NCBI GenBank assembly: GCA_029891385.1
Contig: CM057224.1
Location: 35,345,005 to 35,409,004 of the forward strand
Reading direction: 5' to 3'
Length of the DNA stretch: 64,000 bases
Source of the DNA: Erythroxylum novogranatense
Lineage: Eukaryota; Streptophyta; Magnoliopsida; Malpighiales; Erythroxylaceae
This document shows, piece by piece, positions 12,563 to 24,227 of this stretch. The notes below the pieces were generated by a model, which saw only the letters and a list, made by a program, of their open reading frames with translations, had not been told where the DNA came from and did not search any database. The translations under genes were made by a program, and so were the position numbers. The first letter of the stretch is position 1, and every line of letters begins with the position of its first letter.

Positions 12563-13338
12563 TGTATGGTATCAGAGCCCAGTAATATGATCTTACTTGG
12601 GCGTATGAGTATGAATAACGAATTGATACGAGTTTGTAAAGATAAGAGTGAATTTGTGAGAATATGCTAAGTGATCGTTTGCTTTTGATGACAAGAAGTA
12701 TGATTGAATTAGTGAGAGTGTGATATCGATGTGGATAAGTTTGCTTTGAAGAACAAAGGTGATTATTTGATTGATTTTAGGAATATGTGAATAAAGGAGA
12801 GTGAAATTTCATGATGATTAGGCTTCGACAATTTTGTGAATTGATTTTGGGCATTGATGACTTGAATAATGAGATGGTAATGGAGATATATGTCTAGAAA
12901 GTCAAAAGATTAACGTGAAGGATGATTTGATTTTGAATATTTGCGAGAGGAAATGAGAAATGCTAGAAAGATGAGATTAATGATAGAAATATATGTATGG
13001 AAGATCAATAGGTTGATTTAGAATGATAAAGATATAGATATATATATGGAAGTTCAAAAGGATTAAATTGAATGGTATGGGTCCATATTACGGTTATTAA
13101 GAATTGGACCATTGACTTCTGTAAATCTGTTAAGAAATATTGATATGATATGATATTGGTGGTATTTGATTCAAGAAGTGATAAATTGTGAGTAAGTTGA
13201 GAAATATGTATGATGAGAAATTAGTTCAAAAGTGATTGAATATGATTATTTGAAGAGATTATTTGAGAGAATAAGTTACTTGGTGATTCTTTCGATAGGA
13301 ATTTCGAGGGCGAAATTCTTTTAAGAGGGGGAGAATTG
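12563..13338 (+). mobile_element. LARD non-coding interior with primer site and polypurine tract
   Basis: Starts with tgta and then TGGTATCAGAGCCC at 12,567-12,580, complementary to the 3' end of plant initiator Met tRNA. It ends with a purine tract around 13,325-13,337 (aagagggggagaa) directly before the 3' LTR. No coding potential between. Confidence 0.9.
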
Positions 13339-16300
13339 TTGGACCCCGATCTTTCAATGAAAATTAGAAATATGAAAATAAAAATTTGATAAGAGTTTTT
13401 GTATATGAATGGAGTTATAGATATTTTGCCTTAAGGAAATTGATGAGAAAAGATTTGTTTGATTTGATAACTTTGGGTTTCAAATAGATTCGTATGGGTT
13501 CTGAAAGTTCAAGTGGATGAGTGGATTGAAATGGAAGTTGAAATCAAGAAATAGAAAGTAAAAGTGTAAAATTTTGAAGAAATTAGAAAGCAAAGACAAT
13601 TTGTTTGGTTATGCATGTGGTGTTTTAAGTTAGATTATTGCAAGAATAAGATTTCAGTCATATGTGGAGAATGATGGAGTTTTGTATCTTTTGTACTTGG
13701 ACTTGAATACTGATGTTGTAATATGGCTTGGAATGCCATTTAATTTTATAAACATTTATCTTATGATGTTAATGAGATATAGATTTATATATGGATATGA
13801 AAGATCAATTGTGTATGAATATCAATTGTGTATAGATTTGTGTGTATTGTGTTTGAGAGGAATTAGTTGAAGAGTTTGTAGTGATGTGTTGATATGTGAA
13901 GTTGATGTGTTAGAATGGTGTTAGAAACTTCAATGGCAAATCTGTACTGATCTAGATATATTTGGCCAAATTGGTCTTAATGAAAGTTTTAGTTCATGTT
14001 TCCAGCTTTCTAACGCCATAAAGTATGTAATTTTTCGATATCGGGGCAAGAAGTTATGATAAATTGAAGTTTGGATATTGCTTAGGTGATTGCTAACAGG
14101 GCAAAAACCTTGATTGGAAAATTAACGTAGCTAGAGGTCGAAGTTTCTTTGGAGTTCTTAATGAACATTGTAGAGGTTGTTTTATCTTTCCATTGATATA
14201 AAGCATGAAAATATTGGACAAGAGAGTAGAAAGAGTGATCTTGGTATGAGTTGTGATAAGGAAAGACTTGGAGACAAGATTGGTAGTGATCTGAAAAATG
14301 TTCACTGAATATGTTTCAGTATTTTAGCCATAATGTTTTCTCTAGTAATCCAAACGAGATGATTCTTGATTTGGATTAAACTAGAGATATATGGCTACAT
14401 TTTGTAAGAAGATATCGAATCTCAATTATGTGCCTAAGAGTCTCAAATATTGTCATGAAGTTAAGAATTGGGTGCAGTATTGGTGCAGGTACGAAAGTCT
14501 GATCCTCTGACTTTAGGGGCAATTTTGGGATTGTTAAAGATAGATTTTGGAAAACTTTCCTTCTGAAAAGTTGTAGATTTTTCTCTTAGCTTTCCAACAA
14601 ATCAAACTGTGTCTAATTTGGAGTTCTGAGTAGAAAGTTATGATCTTTCTAAGTGGGGATGTTCTGGAGAAAAGGGTCAGACGAATTTTTGCGTCTGTGC
14701 TGACGTCATCACAGACGAATTTTTGCGTCTGTGTTGACGTCATCACAGACGAATTTTTGCGTCTGTGCTGACGTCACCACAGACGAATTTTTGCGTCTGT
14801 GCTGACGTCACCACAGACAATTTTTATGTCTGTCTTGGCGTCATCACGCATTTAATTTGTGTCTGTGCTGACATCATCGTCTGCTTTCGTATTTTTGACT
14901 CCTCTTCCTTCTTTTGGCCATAACTTTTTGTGTAGACCTCCGATTGAGTCAATTTTTGAAGCGTTGGATTCCTAAGACATTTTTCTATCTTTTCATATTA
15001 TATAGATCAGTTTTGGAATTAAATGGAGAAAGATAGCTCGGATTTTTGTGAACTGATCGGTTATAAAAGTTTGAACAGTGTTCAGTATTTTAGAGATATC
15101 TTGATCGGTAGAGCTCCGATCGATTTGATTCTTTTTAAAAATGAAAATAGAGACATGTGGCTACAAATGTTATGAAGGAACCGATTAGCAATGTAGCCTC
15201 TAAGATTTCCAAATTCAGGTCGGAATTTAGGTGTAGTGTTCAGCCTCGAGTCTGAAGAATAGACTTCAGTATTTTGGAGATATCTTGAGCTATAGAGCTC
15301 CGATTGATCCGATTCTTAAAGGGTTGGATTCTTAAGACATAGAGGAAAATTTCTCTAGAAGAAAGTTTTGTCAAATGGCTTTATTTACCTGATCGAAATA
15401 ATCAGACAAGATGTCAGTTTTAAAGACCAATGGAGGGGTAATTTTGGAAGTTTACTTAAAGGGTTAAGTTTATAGGCTTAAATGGAGAGACTTATGGGTC
15501 ATTCCTCATTCATTAAAGGTCATGGCACTATAAAAGCAAATGGGCTGTCATTTTAAGAGGCAACCCACGACACTTAAGAGAAAAAAAGGAATAAGAGAAG
15601 AAGAGAGAAGAGAGAAGGGAGAGCAAGTTTCGGTGGAGAAAAAGGGGAGAAAGCTAGGGCTCGATTTTTCTACCACTTGAAGAGAGATTTTAATGTCATT
15701 CCAAGAGAGAAAAAGGTGGAGGATGAAGAGAGCTTCCCCTTGAACCAAGAAAATCCGAAAATGGAGGAGAAATGAGGTAAGAGCAATTTTTAAGATTTGA
15801 GTTTCTCTTGAAGTTTTGGTTTAGAATCAAGGAAAATGGAATGAGTTTGTGGAGTATGAAGTTAATTTTGTTGATTGCTAAGTATTATGGGTTTAATTTT
15901 GGATGGAAATTAATTAGGGTTTATGCCCAAATTTGGAATTTGGGGATTTTGGAAATTTGTGATTTAGAAAGCTTGAATATATGAGGGATTAGTGTTTCTA
16001 AGTTCAATTTGAGTAATTAAGTGAATTATGATATTTATTTTGGATAATTATGGCTTAGGGAATTTTAAAGTTGAGGAAAGAAGAAGGATTTTGGAGATTC
16101 GATGCTTTGGACAAAGTATTAGCGTCAATTCGAGGTGGGTGATGTATTTATATTTTGAATTATGAGTAAATTATGTGATTTTGAAAAATAAAAAAAAGAA
16201 TAATATTTTGGAAATTATGTTTTCAAAGGATTTGAAAATAATTATTCAAATATTTACGTTAAAATGTTTGAAAATGATTTGGGAAAATTGTAGAAAAATT

Positions 16301-17769
16301 GAGAATGCGAGATTTATGAAAATTGTGTTTTCGCATTTTTTGAAAATGTGAACCATCTTGTTTATGCATTAATATATGTTGATTGTGGGTTGAAAAAATA
16401 CTTGCACTCTTTTTATGCATTTGAATGATATACGACTAATTGAGTTATTGAATATGATTGTTATATAAAATGATTGTGAATTTGTAAGAAATTGATTGGT
16501 GAATTTGTATTTTTGCAGATGACATATGAAATTATGTGCTTAGTGAATGTAATCGTGTCTAGTAAGACACGACATGAAAATGTGAAATTTTGAAAAGTGC
16601 CTTCGGGCAATCTGCTTGTTTTAAGCATGAATATGTGAATTGTATGGGTTTGGTCAGTCCCTCCGTAGAGTCAGGCATTGTCTCCTCTCGATAGCCTTCT
16701 CCCACGCCCATAAGTGGCTTAGGAGTTTCAATTTGGACTCCCCTGCTCACTTGGCCGCACTTGACCGCTTGCGGAATGTGCGACGTCTGTTAGACCGAAA
16801 CCAAACCATTTTGTTATGTTATGTGATTTTTGATTTTGTTTATGTGCGTGAAATTTCTCCGATATGATTGCATTCATGTTTATGAGAAATTTTGAAAAAT
16901 TAGAAAAAGTGTTTTCAACCATGAAATTATAGAAATTTGATATGAAAAGTTTGGAAAATTGAAAGGGGTTTGAGAAAAATATTTAAAAGTTGAAAAGTTT
17001 GAAAACTAAGCCTTTTTGCAAAAAGTTTATGAAAATTGATTTCTGCTTATTATTCAATTTATAAATATGTTACCCACGAGCTATAAGCTCACCCCCTTCA
17101 TTCCCATCTACAGGTGATGAGAAGAAGATCGGGTAAAGAAAAGTGAAGGTTTCCATTTGTATGTGTTCATATGGTATAATTTGTTTAGCTAAGCGATCGC
17201 TAAGAAATTTAGAATTGTTGTGTATTCATTTTGAGAATGTATTCTAATTACGGACATATGTATTGGATTAAGTTATGGATTTGTATATGGAATAGTAAAA
17301 TGAATTATGATTCGAGTTATGGATTTTGTGTATGGAAATTGGGTATATGACTGTGATGGTTGGTCTGAATATTTAAAGTGCTAATCGTTTGAGAATTGAT
17401 GTTATTTAAATTGGAATGTGCGCGATTTTATGGAAATAAAAAGTGAGAGTTTAAATCGATGAGATATTATTGTATATGAAGAAGCAAGTAAATTGAGTTT
17501 GAGTGCGAATGATTTCAATTGGATATTGAAGTCACTTTGTAAGAGATGGAATGAAAATGAAAGAAAAAAAAAGTACACGGATTGGATTAGTTTTGACTAA
17601 TAGTCTTAAGGTTTCCAACGCAAACGCTTTCTTTGATACTTGTTCACGGATGTCGGCTCCGTTTTGTTATGTATCAGAAATTGGTGTCTATTCGATTTGC
17701 TTTCGATTCGTTAATGATTCGTTTCGCTTTGTTTCGATTGGGATCCAGTTCCCGGATCGGGTCCCAACA
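13339..17769 (+). mobile_element. LARD 3' LTR
   Basis: Runs from TGTTGGACCCCG to GGGTCCCAACA and aligns with the 5' LTR along its whole length. Differences include an extra tandem repeat unit at 14,678-14,884, a rewritten patch at 16,665-16,795, and several short indels. Downstream is the second TCAAC. Confidence 0.9.
14678..14884. repeat. 34-bp tandem repeat in the 3' LTR, about 6 copies
   Basis: Same hairpin plus TGACGTCA unit as at 9,512, with four good copies and two decayed ones. The copy number differs between the two LTRs of one element. Confidence 0.88.
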
Positions 17770-18737
17770 TCAACAATCCTCGATGTAGATAATTTAGAAC
17801 TAACAGAATCATTAGGAACTTTTCAAGTTTCAACATTGATTACTCAAGATAAGAAAAATCAAATTGCAAAGGCTCAATTAGATTTAAAGAAAGGACAAGA
17901 CATTCATAAATCAACTTTAAAACAAATTTTTAATAGACAAAATCTTATTTATTATGGAAAGATTATTCAAGAAACACCTATCAGAATTGACCAATGTCAT
18001 GGAAATTTAAGAATTAGTTTAATTGATCCCGAACAAATCAATAGACAATTACAATTATTGCCCGAATCTAAACGTAAGAAAATTGGTTATATTCACTTAT
18101 CCACTATACAAATATTATTAAAATCAACTTTTCAGGAAGGAATTGATACTCCCATTAGAATGGCAATATTAGATGAGCGAATGAATAACCTAAATGATCA
18201 AGTTTTAGGAATGATGAACGGTAATTTACAATATGGAAAAATTAAATTTAATACTCGATTAAAATTAGGTATTCCTTTAATCTCTTCTGAGTTAGATAAA
18301 GCAATTACAATTGCATATAAATTTTATAGAAGCAATTTAATGACTCAAGGACAATACCCTTTTTCTTTAACTTATCAAATTAGTTATGCTTTAACTAATT
18401 CACATCATAGTATTGATTTCAAAAATACAGAACAAATCTATCTCGATCAATTATTTCAAGAAGTTGCTAAAGTAGGAATCAAAATTCAACCAAAATTACA
18501 ACCACTTCCAACAATACAACAACCTTTTAATCAAACACCATTAATTGAAAGAAGACATTCTTTTTCTGAATCATCATCCAATATAACTCCTCTCCTTAGA
18601 TCCATTTCATTAAGGCATCAACGACCTCTCAATATAGAAAGACCTTTAAGAATAACAGAACCTAGTAATCAAACAAAACAATTAGATGAAATTCAGAATC
18701 AGATTTCAACATTATCTACATATTTAATTCAGAAATT

Positions 18738-18968
18738 ATGACATCATTAACAAATCTCACTCAACATCTAGAGTCTATAGTACAAACACAAGAAATATTA
18801 GAACAAAAAATTGAAGCTTTAATGCAGACCCAAATAGAAATAGTATCATTAATTCAACAAATAAATCAGAAAATACAAGAAACAAATGACCAAATAATAG
18901 TACGAGAATCGCCCACGAAAATGGTATCAGAGCAAGTAATTACAAAAATACCCAGTGAACGAGGATAA
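18738..18968 (+). CDS. Viral 76-aa coiled-coil ORF after the movement gene, copy 1
   Basis: The ATG overlaps the movement-protein stop as ATGA, and the stop TAA directly abuts the coat-protein ATG at 18,969. It is a Gln/Ile/Leu heptad-rich protein (TQEILEQKIEALMQTQ, IVSLIQQINQKIQE), so a coiled coil is likely. By size and coil it could be a virion-associated protein. By position and its embedded tRNA site it resembles gene Ib of soymoviruses. It is intact here and truncated in copy 2. Confidence 0.72.
   Translation: MTSLTNLTQHLESIVQTQEILEQKIEALMQTQIEIVSLIQQINQKIQETNDQIIVRESPTKMVSEQVITKIPSERG
18922..18933 (+). other. Viral minus-strand primer site (initiator Met tRNA)
   Basis: TGGTATCAGAGC, the 12-base complement of the plant initiator-Met tRNA end used by caulimovirids, lies inside the 76-aa ORF and encodes part of MVSEQ. 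In unit 2 a 15-base deletion removes its right half (34,201-34,212). I did not notice another such site in a viral unit. Confidence 0.85.
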
Positions 18969-20073
18969 ATGCAAGATCAATCTATAAAACAAATTGAAAA
19001 GAATATTCAATTACAATTACATGAAGTAACTGACTTAATACAAAAATTACATCTTACTCCTTTATAAAAAGAAGAGACAATTTGTCCAGTATTTTCAAAT
19101 GAACATAAAGATGAAATAATTTTAGGTTATGAATCTGACCAAGATCAAGAACTTTTTATGGATAATGATGAAAAACCTGAAAGTAGTAACACTCAAGAAT
19201 TAAAATTAAAAGAAAAATTAGGTGATAAAAGAAAAACTACATTTCAACCTCCAAGTTATACTTGGAAAAATGATAAAGATGATTTTCTTCATCAACAAGG
19301 ATATTATTACAAAGGCACAAAAATACGCAAATACCTAGATGAATATAAACCAAAAATCTCAAAATTAAGTAATGATAATATATTAAATCTAGATTGTACA
19401 ACAAATGTCGAAGAAATATTTCAAGAATGGTTTTCTAAAATCTTATTATTATTACAAGTAGAAAAACCTTTTGGTAATAAATCTACAACTAAAGACTCCT
19501 ATATTATTTTGTCATTTATAAAACATCCGGAATAGTACAAGACTTTTAAGAGACAATGCTCAAGCATTACAAAATACACCACACTATCTTAGTCAACTTC
19601 TTGATTTAAGATAAATTTGAAATTATTAGCGAAGAAATATATAAAGAATTTTTGGAAAGGATATTATATTTCATCAAGCAGATATATTAAAAGAAAAACG
19701 ATTAAAAGCATTAAGACATTTAAACAATTTAATGATTTGTGATATAAATTATTTAGAGGCTTTTATTTGTGAATTTAAAAACATTATTATAAATTACCTC
19801 GGGTTGAACAAGAAATGTATATTAATATTTTATTCAAAATTACCATATCCCTTTAATATAAAGGTTCAACAACAATTTTATGAACGTATAGAAAATCATA
19901 CAATAGCTCATAATTTAGGAGGCGCAATACTAGTATCCCGTGACTTATTAGTTGATTATTGTTTAGAAGCTCAATTAAAAAGAACATTAAAACATAAAAA
20001 TTTAACGTTATGTTGCGACCAAAATGCTGATGTACCTCAACAATATGGATGTAATAAAACTTATTCTAACTAT

Positions 20074-20078
20074 AGAAA
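20074..20078. repeat. Target-site duplication AGAAA, left
   Basis: agaaa precedes the Athila-like element and repeats at 27,284-27,288. Unit 2 (35,337 onward) has it once. Confidence 0.88.
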
Positions 20079-21591
20079 TGATAAGTGCATATTTGTCTAA
20101 TATTCATGCTTTAATTATTCCTTTTTACTCCTCCTATTGATTCAATTATTGGGGCTTAATTTGATTTAATATTTCTTTGTAGGGAATTATAATTTTTGCA
20201 TGATTTGAGAAATAAAGAGAAAAATAGCAAATATGAGAGAGCAAATTAAAAGAGGAAAACGACGCAGTACAAGGCAAGCAAGGAGGCTGGCACGCAGACC
20301 CACAAGGAGAAAAGAAGGAAGAGGGGGGCCCACAGAATTAATTGAAGAGGACAAAACCAAGGAGAAAAGAAGTGAGCAACTTGATGGACTGGGAAGGAGG
20401 ATTGACGCACGTGAGCCAGAGGAAGGTAGCTGGCTGATGTGGCATTAAGGAGACAAGGACTAGCGTGGGAATAATAAGAAAAACAAGTAGGGCTTTAAAT
20501 TAAGAGGAATAAGTCTGACGCAGGCCCACAGGGAGGCAGGTCACGCACTCACGCAAGAAACAAGAGGAATAAAAGGAAAAGCAACGCAACACAGGCAGAG
20601 GTCCGGCGGCTACGCTACCGGAGAAAATTCGTGGGGACTGACACAGGACGCTGGGCAACATCCAGGATTAATTTCCAGATTTCGCTTTATTAGTTTTTAT
20701 TTTCTTTCCTTTGTTATGGAGACTATGTTAATTAAGAATTTTGTTAGATTTAATTTTCGTATGAGTAGCTAACTGTTTTAGTGGGAATTCCAATTATTAT
20801 GCTTTGACTCGTGAGACCTTGTTTGTTACGATTATTTGGTTTATAATATTCGCATCGCTTTACGATTTATGTCATTGTTTATTAATTGATTCTGCGATTG
20901 AGGCCTGATTTTAGAATTAGTTAATTTACATATCGCCAACTGATTTACTTGGTGGAGTCTAGCTGGGTGATCGGTGTTTGTGGCAATTGGCACTAGGGCA
21001 TAGTATTTGTCGATTTTGTGTGGAGAAACTTGCGATCTAACTAGATGAAGCATGAGTCGGTCGTAGTCGATTAGGTTAGTGTTTCTTTAGAATTTAATGT
21101 TGTTAATTAATTGAATCTGGAGAGAGTCTCGAAGGGTTATTAGTTAATTAGGGAATAGTCAAAGGAGTTTCTGCGACTATTCTAAAATTAAGAAGAAACG
21201 AGGGAGCAGTGAGGTAGTTGGTAACTATAGCTAACCTATTACTAAACCAAAGAAAATATTCGAGTCGATGATCGTGGTCTAAGCATAATTAGGAATTTCT
21301 GGCTAAGTTGTCGTTATTTGAGTTTATCAATTTTATTTATGTTCTTTGTTATTTGAATCTTAGTTGTTATTTTATTTAATTTTATTTGAGTTGATAATTT
21401 ATTAGTTGTTATTTCAATTAGTAGTTCCAGAGAAAACTCTAAACCCCCATTTTAATTATTTTCATTCGTTCTTTGGCATTTAAATAGAATCAATTATTCC
21501 ATTCTCTGTGGATCGACCCCATTTACCACTGTGCGCAATTTATTTTCGTTTGGTGTTTGGGATTTATTTTTGGTGGATTCGACACCCATCA
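20079..21591 (+). mobile_element. Athila-like 5' LTR
   Basis: Begins TGATAAGTGCATATTTG and ends TTCGACACCCATCA. It pairs with 25,763-27,283. Differences between the two cluster in short patches such as 20,400-20,440 and 20,600-20,650. Confidence 0.9.
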
Positions 21592-21596
21592 AATTT

Positions 21597-21614
21597 TGGC
21601 GCCGTTGCCGGGGA
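21597..21614 (+). other. Primer binding site, Asp-tRNA type
   Basis: TGGCGCCGTTGCCGGGGA lies five bases after the LTR. This is the site usual in Athila elements. Confidence 0.85.
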
Positions 21615-21660
21615 GTGGTAACGAATTGATTTTGTTTTGTTTTATGCCTAGGAACATTCA

Positions 21661-23289
21661 ATGGGAGATTCCATCTTATACGACCCCGAGATCGAAAAGA
21701 CTGCTAAGAGGCTAAGGAAGTTGAGCAAGCTAAGGAAGAAGCAAGGAGAAGCTCGTGGATTACAAACCCCGGTTGAGTCGGACACTGAAACGGAGTACGA
21801 AGAGGAGATTGAAGTTGAACAGCAGCCTGACGGGAAGCTTAACCGTGACCACGCGCAGGATATGGCTCTTAATGTAACCCTCCAGACTTGGGTAGACCCA
21901 TCAAGCGCAAAGATCCGCTGTGCATAGATTTTCCAGAACTTCAAGAAGGATTCGAATTGAAATCCGGACTCATCCACTTGCTGCCCACCTTCCGTGGTCT
22001 GGAAAACGAGGATCCGAATAAGCATCTGAAGGAATTTCACCTCGTCTGCACTTCCATGAAGCCCCGCAATGTCACGGAGGACCAAATCAAACTGAGAGCT
22101 TTTCCATTCTCGCTGCAAGATGCAGCCAAGGATTGGCTCTACTACCTACCTCCGGGGACAATCAACACTTGGGAAGGGATGTCCCGACGCTTAGAGAAAT
22201 ATTTCCAAGATCCCGAGCCGCCAACATCAGGCGAGAGATTTGTGGCATTAAGCAGAAGGATTCAGAGAACCTCTACGAGTACTGGGAGAGGTACAAGAGA
22301 ATTTTAGCAAGCTGCCCGCAACATGGCATATCCGAACAATTGATCATCCAGTATTTCTACGAGGTCTTATTCCAATGGAGCGCAGAATGATGGATGCCGC
22401 AAGAGTGGTGGGGCCATTGTCAAGAAAACCCAACCAAGCCCGGAGTTGATATCAACCATGGCAGAAACTCCCAAGAATTCGGTGCTCGGCAAGATATACC
22501 GCAAAGAGTGAATGAGGTAAATGTTACTTCTCTCGATGAGGTCAAATCTTTGCTAACAACTTTGGTCCGAAATTGAATGTAGGTACTCCTCCACCATGAG
22601 GCGTGTGGCATCTGCACCACCTAGCTCACCCAACCGATGCATGCCCAACACCCACGATGAAATACCGGCTAATGTGAATGCTATTGGGTTCCAACAGAGG
22701 CGCTTTGATCCTATTCAAACACCTACAACCTCGGTTGGAGAAGCCACCAAACTTTAGTTATGCTAATGACCAACCGACCCAATGAAATTACTATCAAAGA
22801 CCACCACCACAAGAATGACCTTCGGCTCGGTAAGCCTCTTGAAGAAATTGTCCATATGTTAGCCGCTAACACCGCAAAATTTCAACAGACACCGCAACCA
22901 GATTCCAAAAGCTAGAAGAGAGCATGAAGACCCTAGAGACTCAAATGAGTCAGATAGCATCCTCCGTTAGCAGAATGGAGACTCAAGGCAAGCTGCCTTC
23001 TCAGACACTCGACCCGAGGCATAATGTGAGCGCGATTTTCTTAAGAAATGGTAAGGAATTGCAATTCCCAGTCGACAAGAACCCTACACGTGACCACGTC
23101 CAGGGTTCCCGCGCAGAGACAAAACAGGAGGCTGAAAGGGAGCTCACACGTGACCACATACAGGATTCGGGTCCAACTGGAAATTATCAGAAACCCAAAC
23201 CTTTAGTGGTTCCACCACCATTCCAGAGGCCGCTCGTAACAAGAAGGAAAAGGAGGATAAGAGCATCATGGAGTTGTTCCAAAAGTTGA
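21661..23289 (+). pseudogene. Athila-like gag, frameshifted
   Basis: Starts MGDSILYDPEIEKTAKRL. It then moves through at least three frames: 21,661-21,927; 21,888-22,250 (DFPELQEGFELKSGLIHLLP..., the retrotransposon gag core, with FPFSLQDAAKDWLYYLP); and 22,225-22,390 (NLYEYWERYKRI). A later segment, 22,924-23,289, carries LETQMSQIASSVSRMETQGKLPSQT, the usual C-terminal gag coil of this family. The zinc-knuckle region around 22,580-22,920 is degraded. Confidence 0.8.
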
Positions 23290-23603
23290 AGTAAACATCC
23301 CACCCTCGAGGCCATTAAACGTGTTCCATACACGCCAAATTCCTTAAGGAATTATGCACAAACAAGCGTAAGTTAACAGGTAATGAAAGGGTGAGTGTGG
23401 GGGAGAATGTTTCAACTGTCTTACAGAGGAAACTACCTCCTAAGTGTCGCGACCAAGGTATGTTTTCCATTCCTTGCAAAATTGGGAACATTGGTATCAG
23501 TAAAGCTATGTGTGACCTAGGGCTTCTATTAATGTGATGCCTTTATCTGCTTATACCTCCACGGTTCTTGGTCCATTAACTAATCTTTGGAGTTATAATT
23601 CAA

Positions 23604-24227
23604 TTGGCGGATCGATCGATTGTCTATCCTGAAGGTGTTTTAGAGGATGTGCTAGTTCAAGTTAATGGATTAATTTTTCCTGCTGATTTCTTTGTTATTG
23701 ATATGGGAAATGATAGTTCATCTGAGTCTTCTGATATCTTGTTGGGTAGGCCTTTCCTTAGCACGGCTAAAGCAAAGATAGATGTGCATAGTGGTTCATT
23801 GACTTTAGAGTTTGATGGTGAAGTGGTGAAATTCAATGTTTATGATGCCATGAAACGTGCTGAAGATGTGTCTTGTGTTTATAAGGTTGATATCATTGAA
23901 GATTTGACTCATGAGGTTTCTACTTTAAATCATGATGATGAGTTGAATTATGCTTTGTGTCATAGCATGTCTGTTGATAGAGTTAAGAGATTAACTGATC
24001 GTTCTGAAGTTTCTGATGATATACTTGATGAGGCCCCAAAGCTGGAGTTCAAAATGCTTCCCGAGCATTTGAAATACGCATATTTAGGTGACGGTGAGAC
24101 TCTGCCCGTGATCATATCCAGCATGCTCGACGGCTTGGAAGAGGAGAAACTAATTAGAGTGCTTCGAGAGTACAGGGAGGCAATTGGTGGGACCATTGCT
24201 GATTTCCAACATCGAGACAAGGGTTAA
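23604..24227 (+). pseudogene. Athila-like protease/pol N-terminal fragment
   Basis: The frame contains ADFFVIDMGNDSSSESSDILLGRPFLSTAKAKID, the conserved end of the retropepsin region in Athila pol. The linker to RT follows (PEHLKYAYLGDGETLPVIIS). Pol is cut off at about 24,227, and the sequence jumps to the region normally found after integrase. RT and all later domains are missing. The upstream protease part (23,290-23,603) is frameshifted; MPLSAY and LGPL remnants can be seen. Confidence 0.8.

Larger units (their letters stand above)
8171..17769 (+). mobile_element. Complete LARD-type LTR retrotransposon (9.6 kb, non-coding)
   Basis: Two LTRs of 4,392 and 4,431 bp flank a 776-bp interior with a Met-tRNA primer site at one end and a polypurine tract at the other. 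The element is bounded by a 5-bp TCAAC duplication. It has no gag, protease, RT or integrase. Very long LTRs with a tiny non-coding interior define large retrotransposon derivatives, which are mobilised by an autonomous partner, probably Ty3-type. The LTRs differ by scattered substitutions and small indels, so the insertion is fairly recent. Both LTRs contain the same 68-aa open frame (8,498-8,704 and 13,664-13,870); I treat this as chance. Confidence 0.92.
8151..18741 (+). pseudogene. Viral movement protein, copy 1, split by a LARD insertion
   Basis: The first 20 bases of the gene (MTSQTS, 8,151-8,170) are separated from the rest (17,770-18,741) by the 9.6-kb retroelement, with a TCAAC duplication at the break. 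The distal part reads open from the junction to the stop at 18,739-18,741. It is closer to copy 3 than copy 2 (NRQNLIYYGKIIQ, QTPLIERRHSF). As in copy 2, the product would be a 30K-superfamily plasmodesmatal movement protein. The open frame continuing upstream into the LTR is a chance fusion. Confidence 0.85.

Noticed and set aside
12567..12580. tRNA gene-like sequences at this and the other primer sites
   Set aside because: They are only 12-18 base complements of tRNA ends next to LTRs, with no cloverleaf.
17551..18741. A 396-codon frame that joins LTR sequence to the viral movement protein
   Set aside because: The first part is LARD LTR that happens to be open across the insertion junction; other copies start the gene at MTSQTS.
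20233..20448. Arg/Lys-rich ORF, also at 25,917-26,156
   Set aside because: Located within the Athila-like LTRs and frame-disrupted between them; reflects purine-rich sequence.
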